A stretch of DNA of 5,318 bases from MKRK01 sp001896915 (GTDB lineage Bacteria > Bacillota > Clostridia > Oscillospirales > Acutalibacteraceae), in the NCBI GenBank assembly GCA_937973935.1, contig CALJJF010000266.1, positions 1-5,318 on the forward strand, given 5' to 3'. Below the pieces are notes generated by a model. That model was not told the DNA's origin. It saw only the letters and a list, made by a program, of their open reading frames with translations, and made no database searches. How positions within the stretch are numbered: the first letter of the stretch is position 1; the number at the start of each line of letters is the position of its first letter. Of this stretch, positions 1-5,318 are shown piece after piece. A program made the translations under genes and the position numbers.

Positions 1-1067
1 GCAGGCTCCTTTTGCTCTGCGTTTATCTGGGGGCTTCCGCTGTTTATATGATAAGTGCGTCCGAAGACAGTGTTTTTGCAGGGGGCCTGAAGGCGGTATT
101 GCTGAGCTGCTTCTGCGTTATGCTCTTCGATTATTATATGTCTTCGGGGAAAATGAAGGAGCTGAAGCTATTTTGCCTGTTTTCGCTTTTGTTCTATCTG
201 ATGGGCAGTACTGTCAGTATGCTTTTGTTCGGCGGCCAGGTGGAAGAGATCAAAAGAGCGGTATCGGAAGGCGGTCAGAATGCAGCCTTGGGCAATTTCG
301 GTACCTTCTATAGTGCTGTTTTTGTGCTGGGCGGTTCTTTGTTTCTCCTCTTCTCAGCAAAAGGGAAAATCCGTTTTTTGGGGCTGTTTGGCGTTATTAT
401 TTCGGTTTTTCTGCTGTTTTACGGGCAGTTTACCTTGTCTATCATGCTTTCAGTTTTTTTGTTGATTTTATTGACAGTAAATGTTTTATGTAAACCAAAA
501 CCCGTAGTCTGGATCGCTCTGTTTGCCATAACCGCTATCGTGTTTTTGTTATTGCTGCAGGATATTTCACAGCTTTTACTCAGCTTGTCAAACATTGTTC
601 CACAGGGTTATATCTCAGAGCGTCTCTCTGACATGGCAAGCTTCATCAGAGAAGACAATTCCTTTCATTCCGCCGCCAGAATCGATCTTTATTACGGCGA
701 TTTTATGAACTTTCTGAATTATCCGTTGACGGGCACGCTGGCGCCCAAGGCTGTTGGCATGAATGTCACCCTGCTGGCTGGCGGACACAGCTCAATGCTG
801 GGTCTCTTTGCAAATTACGGCATTGTGGTAGCTGTTTGCTTTTTGTTGTTTTTCTTTTATCCCTATAAAAAAATCTGGAAGCTGTGGGAGGGTCATGCTT
901 ACCGTCGGTATCTTACTCCCATGTTGTTTATTTTTTTGCTGCTGAGCTTTGTGAACCCCACCTTTAATGTGCAGACACTGTGCTTTGTGATGATGATGAT
1001 CATTCCGTCGCTGCCGCTGCTCACCATGAAAGCAGACGATATGCCCCGGTGTTTGTCCAAATTTTAA
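1..1067 (+). CDS. Wzy-like polysaccharide polymerase / O-antigen ligase family membrane protein, 5'-partial
   Basis: The reading frame is open from the first complete codon (position 3, R-L-L-L-C) to the TAA at 1065-1067. The real start is therefore upstream of the window, and the TTG at 12 is only the first in-window candidate. The 354 visible residues are very hydrophobic, with about nine or ten likely membrane segments. Counting from the TTG, these are near residues 1-16, 23-42, 50-73, 98-115, 119-140, 142-160, 165-185, 262-284, 301-318 and 321-338. A long hydrophilic loop of about 75 residues (186-260) lies before the last three. It ends in G-G-H-S-S followed by L-G-L-F-A-N-Y-G, which resembles the conserved H-S loop of O-antigen ligase/polymerase proteins. 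Such proteins join lipid-linked repeat units on the outer face of the membrane. Placement beside dehydratase and glycosyltransferase genes supports this role. Wzy proteins diverge strongly, so the exact substrate cannot be read, and a ligase or other polysaccharide membrane protein remains possible. Confidence 0.75.
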   Translation, partial: RLLLLCVYLGASAVYMISASEDSVFAGGLKAVLLSCFCVMLFDYYMSSGKMKELKLFCLFSLLFYLMGSTVSMLLFGGQVEEIKRAVSEGGQNAALGNFGTFYSAVFVLGGSLFLLFSAKGKIRFLGLFGVIISVFLLFYGQFTLSIMLSVFLLILLTVNVLCKPKPVVWIALFAITAIVFLLLLQDISQLLLSLSNIVPQGYISERLSDMASFIREDNSFHSAARIDLYYGDFMNFLNYPLTGTLAPKAVGMNVTLLAGGHSSMLGLFANYGIVVAVCFLLFFFYPYKKIWKLWEGHAYRRYLTPMLFIFLLLSFVNPTFNVQTLCFVMMMIIPSLPLLTMKADDMPRCLSKF

Positions 1068-1081
1068 TCTTAGCATATGAT
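1053..1081 (+). promoter_or_regulatory. Possible weak sigma-A-type promoter before the capE-like gene
   Basis: TTGTCC at 1053-1058 matches the -35 consensus at four of six bases. It is followed after exactly 17 bases by TATGAT at 1076-1081, which matches the -10 consensus at five of six. Transcription would start near 1088, leaving about 20 bases before the GTG start at 1109. The -35 lies inside the end of the upstream gene, and there is no TG extension of the -10. AT-rich sequence makes chance matches likely, so this could equally be plain intergenic sequence in one long operon. Confidence 0.3.
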
Positions 1082-1095
1082 ATAGTAATTACTTT

Positions 1096-1101
1096 AGGAG
1101 G
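1096..1101 (+). promoter_or_regulatory. Strong ribosome binding site that fixes the GTG start of the capE-like gene
   Basis: AGGAGG sits seven bases before the GTG at 1109. This is the best Shine-Dalgarno match in the window and has ideal spacing. It shows that translation starts at 1109 and not at the upstream in-frame ATG at 980, which lies inside the preceding membrane protein gene. Confidence 0.85.
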
Positions 1102-1108
1102 ATTTCAA

Positions 1109-2140
1109 GTGTATAAAGACAAGGTATTGTTGATTACCGGCGGAACCGGCTCTTTCGGAAACGCCTTAATTCATAGATTTTTAGATACCGATATCAAGGA
1201 GATCAGAGTGTTTTCCAGAGACGAGAAAAAACAGGAGGATATGCGAAAGGACTATAATACCGACAAACTGAAGTTTTATATCGGGGACGTGCGGGATTAT
1301 GCAAGCATCAAGGAGCCTGTGCAGGGCGCGGATTATATCTTTCATGCCGCAGCGCTGAAACAGGTGCCCAGCTGTGAATTCTATCCGCTGGAGGCGATCA
1401 AAACCAATATTCTCGGAACAGAAAATGTTTTGGACTGTGCCATTGACGCCGGCGTTAAAAAGGTGATTTGCCTGTCCACGGACAAGGCGGCATATCCCAT
1501 CAATGCCATGGGAATTTCCAAGGCCATGATGGAAAAGGTGTTCATAGCAAAGTCCAGAAAAACCGATCCGAAAAACACCATCATCTGCGGTACCCGCTAC
1601 GGCAATGTCATGTGTTCCCGCAGCTCTGTCATTCCGCTCTTCATTGAGCAAATCAAAAAAGGACAACCGCTGACAATGACAAACCCGGAGATGACACGGT
1701 ATATGCAAACACTGGAGGAAGCTGTGGAGCTCGTGCTGTTTGCCATTGAGCATGCAAAAACAGGAGACATCATGGTGAAAAAGGCCCCGGCTTGTACCAT
1801 CGGCATGCTGGCTCAGGCACTGCTTGAGCTTTTTGACGCCAATAACGGGATCACGATTATCGGCTCACGGCACGGCGAAAAGCTGTATGAAACCCTTCTG
1901 ACACGGGAAGAAATGATGTTTGCCGAGGATATGGGTTCTTTTTATAAGGTCACGGCAGACGACAGGGATTTGAATTATGAAAAATATGCCGGTCAGGCAT
2001 TGCTTGATAAAAGCATCACCACGGTTGAGGACTTTAACTCTCATAATACAGAGCTTTTGTCTCTCGATGAGGTGAAGGAAAAGCTTGTAGAAACAGAATA
2101 TGTAAAAAAAGAGCTGGCTTCTTTTAAAGACGGAAAATAG
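1109..2140 (+). CDS. capE: UDP-N-acetylglucosamine 4,6-dehydratase/epimerase, CapE/FnlA type
   Basis: This 343-residue cytoplasmic enzyme is about the length of Staphylococcus CapE and of FnlA/WbjB. It belongs to the extended short-chain dehydrogenase family and uses NADP. In this family it converts UDP-GlcNAc to a 4-keto-6-deoxy sugar with epimerisation, the first step of UDP-L-FucNAc synthesis. Visible motifs are the Rossmann G-G-T-G-S-F-G (11-17), S-R-D-E (36-39), G-D-V-R-D (59-63), H-A-A-A-L-K-Q-V-P (79-87), L-S-T-D-K-A (122-127) and M-G-I-S-K (134-138). In the last, Met replaces the usual catalytic Tyr of YxxxK, as in CapE; the PseB branch keeps Tyr at this place. Further matches are R-Y-G-N-V, R-H-G-E-K and a D-R-D-L-N-Y stretch near the C-terminus. 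There is no membrane domain, so it is not the long CapD/PglF type. The start is the GTG at 1109, set by AGGAGG. The next gene follows immediately. No CapF or CapG partner is in the window, so the final sugar is inferred. Confidence 0.93.
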   Translation: MYKDKVLLITGGTGSFGNALIHRFLDTDIKEIRVFSRDEKKQEDMRKDYNTDKLKFYIGDVRDYASIKEPVQGADYIFHAAALKQVPSCEFYPLEAIKTNILGTENVLDCAIDAGVKKVICLSTDKAAYPINAMGISKAMMEKVFIAKSRKTDPKNTIICGTRYGNVMCSRSSVIPLFIEQIKKGQPLTMTNPEMTRYMQTLEEAVELVLFAIEHAKTGDIMVKKAPACTIGMLAQALLELFDANNGITIIGSRHGEKLYETLLTREEMMFAEDMGSFYKVTADDRDLNYEKYAGQALLDKSITTVEDFNSHNTELLSLDEVKEKLVETEYVKKELASFKDGK

Positions 2141-2144
2141 GTGA
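2139..2144 (+). promoter_or_regulatory. Ribosome binding site overlapping the capE stop, selecting the ATG at 2150
   Basis: AGGTGA overlaps the TAG stop of the preceding gene and lies five bases before the ATG at 2150. The in-frame GTG at 2141 is part of this ribosome site and has only a weak purine run before it, so the ATG is the better start. The overlap suggests translational coupling between the two genes. Confidence 0.65.
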
Positions 2145-2149
2145 TTGCA

Positions 2150-3400
2150 ATGAGGGTTTTATGGATCGTCAACACGATTTTTCCACCGCCGGCAAAGGCG
2201 CTCGGACTATCCACAGGCGTCAGTGGCGGTTGGATGCTTGATTTTGCTTATCAGCTTCCCCAAAACGGAATAGAGCTGGCCGTCGCATCCTTTTACAACG
2301 GAGATACCGTCGTTCAGACGGCAATTGACGGGATCACATATTTTCTTCTGCCCGGCGGGTCCAAACGAATGATGTTTTATCATAAGGACAACGAGCGGCT
2401 GTGGGCAGAGGTGGTTCACAGCTTTCATCCCCAGCTGGTGCATATTCACGGAACGGAATATACCCATGGATTGGCTTTTTTGCGTGCCTATGGAGAGATT
2501 CCGGCTGTTGTGTCCGTTCAGGGAGTGCTGAAACGGATTGCCGAGGTGTATGACGGCGGTCTGACCATGAAAGAGCTTGTGAAGTTTCGTACCCTGAAGG
2601 AGTATTTACACCTTAACGGAACCATCGAACAAAAGCTCCTCATGAAGAAAAACGCAAAATATGAGCATGAGCTGCTCAATCGGGTCAAATATGCCCATGT
2701 AATCAATACTTGGGATTGTTCCGTAACAAAACAGATCAATGACAGGCTGCAAATATTCAAGCATGACTTTAATCTTCGTCCGGAATTTTATACGGCGGAA
2801 AAATGGGATTATGACAACTGCCGTCCATACAGTATTCTTACCGGGCAATGCAGCACCCCTTTGAAGGGTCTGCACATGCTGTTGAAAGCGGTTGCAATCG
2901 TGAAAAAGCAGCTGCCGCAAATCACCCTGACCGTGACCGGTGCAACGCCGGACAGCGGATATATGCGCTATATCATAAGCTTAATAGATAGCCTGGGACT
3001 AAAGGGACAGGTGGAATTTGCAGGACCGAAAAGCGGCGCTGATATGATAAAGCTGATGAAGACAGCCAACACAGTGGTCGTTCCCTCCGCCATTGAGGGT
3101 ACCTCTATGTTCTTGCGGGAAGCCATGTTTCTGGGGGTGCCCTCTGTTTCCTCCTTCCGGGGCGGCATGGCGGACTATATCAAGGACGGCATCAACGGAT
3201 TTGTCTATGATTATGCCGAATATCCCTTTCTGGCACAGAGACTGACAGAGCTGTTAACAAATAAGGAAATGCAGAAAAGTTTTTCTGACTGGGCGATCAT
3301 TCAATCTGAGCTGCATCACGACCGGCAGAAAAATCTTACCGCGACATTATCCATGTATCAAGAAATAGAAAACAAAAATTACGGAAAGGATGGGTTTTGA
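2150..3400 (+). CDS. Glycosyltransferase, GT4-like (GT-B fold)
   Basis: This protein of 416 residues (from the ATG at 2150) looks like a family 4 retaining glycosyltransferase that moves a sugar from a nucleotide donor to a lipid-linked glycan on the cytoplasmic side of the membrane. The N-terminus M-R-V-L-W-I-V-N-T-I-F-P and the acceptor-side G-G-W-M segment are typical of exopolysaccharide transferases. V-H-I-H-G-T-E (97-103) fits the N-terminal domain. The C-terminal donor domain shows P-L-K-G-L-H-M-L followed by an L-T-V-T-G strand. It also has the hallmark E-x7-E motif, Glu316 and Glu324 (E-G-T-S-M-F-L-R-E), followed by a G-V-P-S-V strand and a D-G-x-N-G-F segment. There are no membrane helices. 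It starts ten bases after the capE stop and ends three bases before the next gene. Donor and acceptor sugars cannot be told from the sequence. Confidence 0.9.
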   Translation: MRVLWIVNTIFPPPAKALGLSTGVSGGWMLDFAYQLPQNGIELAVASFYNGDTVVQTAIDGITYFLLPGGSKRMMFYHKDNERLWAEVVHSFHPQLVHIHGTEYTHGLAFLRAYGEIPAVVSVQGVLKRIAEVYDGGLTMKELVKFRTLKEYLHLNGTIEQKLLMKKNAKYEHELLNRVKYAHVINTWDCSVTKQINDRLQIFKHDFNLRPEFYTAEKWDYDNCRPYSILTGQCSTPLKGLHMLLKAVAIVKKQLPQITLTVTGATPDSGYMRYIISLIDSLGLKGQVEFAGPKSGADMIKLMKTANTVVVPSAIEGTSMFLREAMFLGVPSVSSFRGGMADYIKDGINGFVYDYAEYPFLAQRLTELLTNKEMQKSFSDWAIIQSELHHDRQKNLTATLSMYQEIENKNYGKDGF

Positions 3401-3403
3401 TCC

Positions 3404-4369
3404 ATGAGCATTTCTTTGATAAACACGCCCGTAGCACTGGTTTTTTTTATTCGTCCCGAGACCTTTCGGAGGGTATTTGACGCAGTCAAAAAAGCACGCC
3501 CAGCCAAGCTGTTTCTCATTCAGGACGGTCCCCGGGCGGGATATCCGGAGGATATGGAAAAAATCCTTGCCTGCCGGAAAATTGCTGAGGAAATCGACTG
3601 GGACTGTGAGATTTACAAAAACTACTCCGAAGTGAATTTGGGTTGCGGCGTCCGTCCTTACAGCGGAATATCGTGGGTGTTTGAACATGTGGACAGGGCA
3701 ATTATTCTGGAAGGTGACTGTATCCCGGACGAAAGCTTTTTCGGCTTTTGCGATGCATTGCTTGAACAATACAAGGACGACGAGCGTATCGCCATGATCA
3801 GCGGTCTGAACCACTTCGGAACGTATGACTGCGGAAAAAATGATTATTTTTTTGGAAAAACCGGTGCGATCTGGGGCTGGGCTACCTGGAAACGGGTATG
3901 GGCGCAGTATGATTATCGTCTTCGCAGTATGGACGATACAAGGCTTCTGCAAAGGGATATCCGTCACAACAGGGCAGGCAAAAGGATTATCAGGCATCTG
4001 AAAACGACCAGACAAAAGGACGGGATGAACGTCAGTTACTGGGATACCCAGTGGGACTATATCAAATATTCACAAAGCATGCTTTGTATCATCCCTGCCA
4101 AAAATCTGATCTGCAATGTGGGGATCGGAACAGGCTCGACTCATTCCGCATCCGAAATCAGCTTATTGCCGAAAAAAATCGGTGACTTCTTCTATAAGCC
4201 TGTATATCCCGTAAGTCTGCCGCTTTCTGCACCGCCCACAGTACTTTGCAGCCATGATTATGACAAGCGATATTACAATACCGTTTATCCCAACATGCTT
4301 GTGAAAGCGGTCAGAAAACTGCGTTATTATAGAAAGATGTTTTTCAGAAGGTGGAAGCGGATGGTATGA
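3404..4369 (+). CDS. GT-A-like glycosyltransferase of the 'HlpA' type
   Basis: This 321-residue protein resembles a group of putative nucleotide-sugar transferases often labelled 'hemolytic protein HlpA', a name that probably does not describe their job. The N-terminal strand (N-T-P-V-A-L-V-F-F-I-R-P-E-T, 7-20) and Q-D-G-P-R (40-44) start a GT-A-like fold. The segment L-E-G-D-C-I-P-D (102-109) occupies the usual DxD metal-binding place, with Glu103, Asp105 and Asp109 as candidate ligands. I-W-G-W-A-T-W (156-162), W-D-T-Q-W-D-Y (213-219) and the later G-I-G-T-G-S-T-H segment recur in this group. The C-terminus (about 301-321) is strongly basic and aromatic and could hold the protein at the membrane. 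The ATG is three bases after the previous stop, with AAAGGA at 3385-3390 as a loosely spaced ribosome site. Its stop overlaps the next start by four bases (ATGA). By context it adds a sugar to the repeat unit; this is inferred. Confidence 0.8.
   Translation: MSISLINTPVALVFFIRPETFRRVFDAVKKARPAKLFLIQDGPRAGYPEDMEKILACRKIAEEIDWDCEIYKNYSEVNLGCGVRPYSGISWVFEHVDRAIILEGDCIPDESFFGFCDALLEQYKDDERIAMISGLNHFGTYDCGKNDYFFGKTGAIWGWATWKRVWAQYDYRLRSMDDTRLLQRDIRHNRAGKRIIRHLKTTRQKDGMNVSYWDTQWDYIKYSQSMLCIIPAKNLICNVGIGTGSTHSASEISLLPKKIGDFFYKPVYPVSLPLSAPPTVLCSHDYDKRYYNTVYPNMLVKAVRKLRYYRKMFFRRWKRMV
3441..3448 (+). repeat. T8 homopolymer near the start of the HlpA-type transferase gene
   Basis: Eight consecutive T bases span codons 13-15 (Val-Phe-Phe) of the transferase gene. 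Slippage here would shift the frame very early in the protein. The run also encodes a normal hydrophobic beta-strand, so it may have no regulatory meaning. Confidence 0.45.
4348..4354 (+). promoter_or_regulatory. Ribosome binding site for the pyruvyl transferase gene, inside the upstream gene
   Basis: AAGGTGG lies 11 bases before the ATG at 4366, within the last codons of the preceding gene. The in-frame GTG at 4351 is part of this site and has no ribosome site of its own at proper spacing. The ATG at 4366 also gives the family-typical start M-K-I-I-L-C-G-H, and its ATGA overlap with the previous stop indicates coupled translation. Confidence 0.6.
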
Positions 4370-4748
4370 AAATAATTCTGTGCGGTCATACGGGAAGTGA
4401 AAATCGGGGCTGTGAAGCCATCGTTCGCTCTGTTTGCAGTATTCTGCGCAGTACATGCAAAAATGCCGTGATATATTTGGCGACCTTTGACAAAAAGGCG
4501 GATGTTGCCGCAGGTCTGGACAGTGTCGTGGACGAGTTCATTGAATATGGGAAAATCAAACGCTTTTCACCCGGCTTTTTCTGGTATGGGCTTTGGCACA
4601 AGCTGTTTCATAATGACCAAATGGCACAGTGGGTAGTCCAAAGAAAGCTATGGCGGAAAATCGACGGCAACACGATGCTGTTAAAAATCGGCGGTGATAT
4701 TTACTGCTATGACCGCCCCGTCATTCCGTATGCCCTTAACAGGGTTGC

Positions 4749-4769
4749 AAAAAAAAGGGGGGCAAAAAA
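4749..4769 (+). repeat. A8-G6-C-A6 homopolymer cluster in the pyruvyl transferase gene
   Basis: Eight A bases (4749-4756), six G bases (4757-4762), one C and six A bases (4764-4769) lie next to each other in codons 128-135. They encode Ala-Lys-Lys-Arg-Gly-Ala-Lys-Asn. Such runs favour replication or transcription slippage. The frame is intact here and the product reads normally across the tract, so it is not the cause of the later stop. Confidence 0.6.
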
Positions 4770-5169
4770 CATTCTGTTTGGCTGTTCTGTGGAAAAAAGC
4801 AGGATCGACACAGAAATGGCTCAGGATCTCAGGCAGTATCAAATGATTTTTGCCCGGGAGAGTATCACGTTTCAAACCATAGCGGATGCGGGCGTTCCTG
4901 CCGACAGGCTGCGGTTGTATCCCGACCCGGCATTCAGTTTGAAGTATGAATTGTTTCCTGTTGAGGATTTGCGGGAAAACAACACAATCGGTATGAACAT
5001 CAGTCCGCTGATCTTGGACAGCGGCAGAGAAAAAACAATGGTGATGAAAAACTATGAACGGTTAACAGAGTATATTCTCAATGAAACACGATGGAACATT
5101 CTTTTGATCCCTCATGTATATGCCAATGGAAACAAGCAGGATTTAGCACCTTTGACGGCGCTGTATCAA

Positions 5170-5318
5170 TAATATTTCACATCGGGCAGAATGAGCATCA
5201 TCACAGAGGATCTGAACTGCATGCAGCTGAAGGGTGTGATTTCCCAGTGCCGTTTGTTTGTGGGTGCCCGCCCCCATGGAGTGATTGCGGCATGCTCCAC
5301 GTCTGTACCCGCCCTTGC
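5170..5318 (+). other. Premature stop codon and in-frame C-terminal remnant of the pyruvyl transferase
   Basis: TAA at 5170-5172 is followed in the same frame by 48 open codons, reading Y-F-T-S-G-R-M-S-I-I-T-E-D-L-N-C and on to S-T-S-V-P-A-L. The segment L-F-V-G-A-R-P-H-G-V-I-A-A (297-309 in the full frame) matches the pattern of the C-terminal catalytic region in this family. An ATG at 5191 is in frame but lacks a good ribosome site, and a protein beginning there would hold only part of one domain. The remnant continues past the window. Confidence 0.8.

Larger units (their letters stand above)
4366..5318 (+). pseudogene. Polysaccharide pyruvyl transferase family gene, interrupted by an in-frame TAA and cut by the window end
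   Basis: Members of this family (CsaB/WcaK-like) transfer pyruvate from phosphoenolpyruvate to a sugar, giving a ketal-linked acidic group. The N-terminus carries G-H-T-G-S-E-N-R-G-C-E-A (7-18), a strong signature of this branch. It is followed by L-K-I-G-G-D (106-111), F-G-C-S-V-E (138-143), A-R-E-S (163-166), P-D-P-A-F (186-190), G-M-N-I-S-P (209-214) and I-P-H-V (248-251). The frame stops at TAA 5170-5172 after 268 residues. The same frame then stays open for 48 more codons to the window edge and encodes further family-like sequence, including N-C-M-Q-L-K-G and G-A-R-P-H (300-304), where the family has its conserved GxRxH motif. A single base change from GAA, CAA or AAA would explain the stop. 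The shortened product would lack the C-terminal half of the active site and is probably inactive. A sequencing error is the main alternative. The gene overlaps its upstream neighbour by four bases, so it belongs to the same operon. Confidence 0.85.

Noticed and set aside
980..1108. Upstream in-frame extension of the dehydratase gene to the ATG at 980
   Set aside because: It would overlap the membrane protein gene by about 90 bases and add 43 residues with no family similarity before the Rossmann strand. The GTG at 1109 has an ideal AGGAGG site.
1181..1753. A 190-codon open frame on the minus strand
   Set aside because: It is antisense to the strongly conserved capE-like gene; its Cys/His-rich composition is an artefact of reading the opposite strand.
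2141..2149. GTG at 2141 as start of the GT4 gene
   Set aside because: The GTG is part of the AGGTGA ribosome site for the ATG at 2150, and homologous transferases begin at the M-R-V-L-W-I-V equivalent.
3347..4015. A 222-codon open frame on the minus strand
   Set aside because: It is antisense to the well-supported HlpA-type transferase gene, and its translation shows no recognisable domain or good ribosome site. It is a coding-strand shadow.
4351..4365. GTG at 4351 as start of the pyruvyl transferase gene
   Set aside because: It lies inside the AAGGTGG ribosome site and lacks one of its own; the ATG at 4366 gives the typical N-terminus and an ATGA coupling overlap.
5173..5318. The region after the TAA as an unrelated new gene or intergenic sequence
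   Set aside because: It continues the pyruvyl transferase frame with family-like motifs (G-A-R-P-H), so it is the C-terminal part of the same gene.
1..5318. CRISPR array, tRNA or rRNA gene, insertion sequence, or factor-independent terminator
   Set aside because: No repeated spacer-like units, cloverleaf-like segments, transposase sequence, or GC hairpin followed by a T run outside coding sequence were seen. The T runs present lie within coding sequence.

Overview
The window is a stretch of a surface-polysaccharide (capsule or exopolysaccharide) biosynthesis cluster. All genes lie on the + strand and there is almost no space between them. Strong AGGAGG-type ribosome sites, GTG/ATG starts, a moderate G+C content judged by eye, and the style of the proteins point to a low- to mid-GC Firmicute, most likely a gut-type Clostridia. 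This placement is an inference; no rRNA or tRNA is present to confirm it.

Layout: (1) positions 1-1067 hold the 3' part of a multi-pass membrane protein that resembles a Wzy-type polysaccharide polymerase or O-antigen ligase; its start lies outside the window. (2) A 41-base gap carries a possible weak promoter and a strong ribosome site. (3) 1109-2140 encodes a CapE/FnlA-type UDP-GlcNAc 4,6-dehydratase/epimerase, the first step toward UDP-L-FucNAc. (4) 2150-3400 encodes a GT4-type glycosyltransferase. (5) 3404-4369 encodes a GT-A-like transferase of the poorly characterised group often labelled 'HlpA'. (6) From 4366 to the window end runs a polysaccharide pyruvyl transferase family gene, interrupted by an in-frame TAA at 5170-5172.

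Together these look like parts of one pathway. CapE begins making a deoxyaminosugar donor, the two transferases would add sugars to a lipid-linked repeat unit on the cytoplasmic side, the pyruvyl transferase would decorate a sugar with a pyruvate ketal, and the polymerase would join exported units. The CapF and CapG partners needed to finish UDP-L-FucNAc are not in the window.

The most notable observation is the premature stop in the pyruvyl transferase. Homology-like sequence, including the conserved GxRxH motif, continues in the same frame after the TAA. This suggests a recent nonsense mutation or a base-call error, not a true gene end. I saw no mobile element, CRISPR array, RNA gene, factor-independent terminator or clearly new system.
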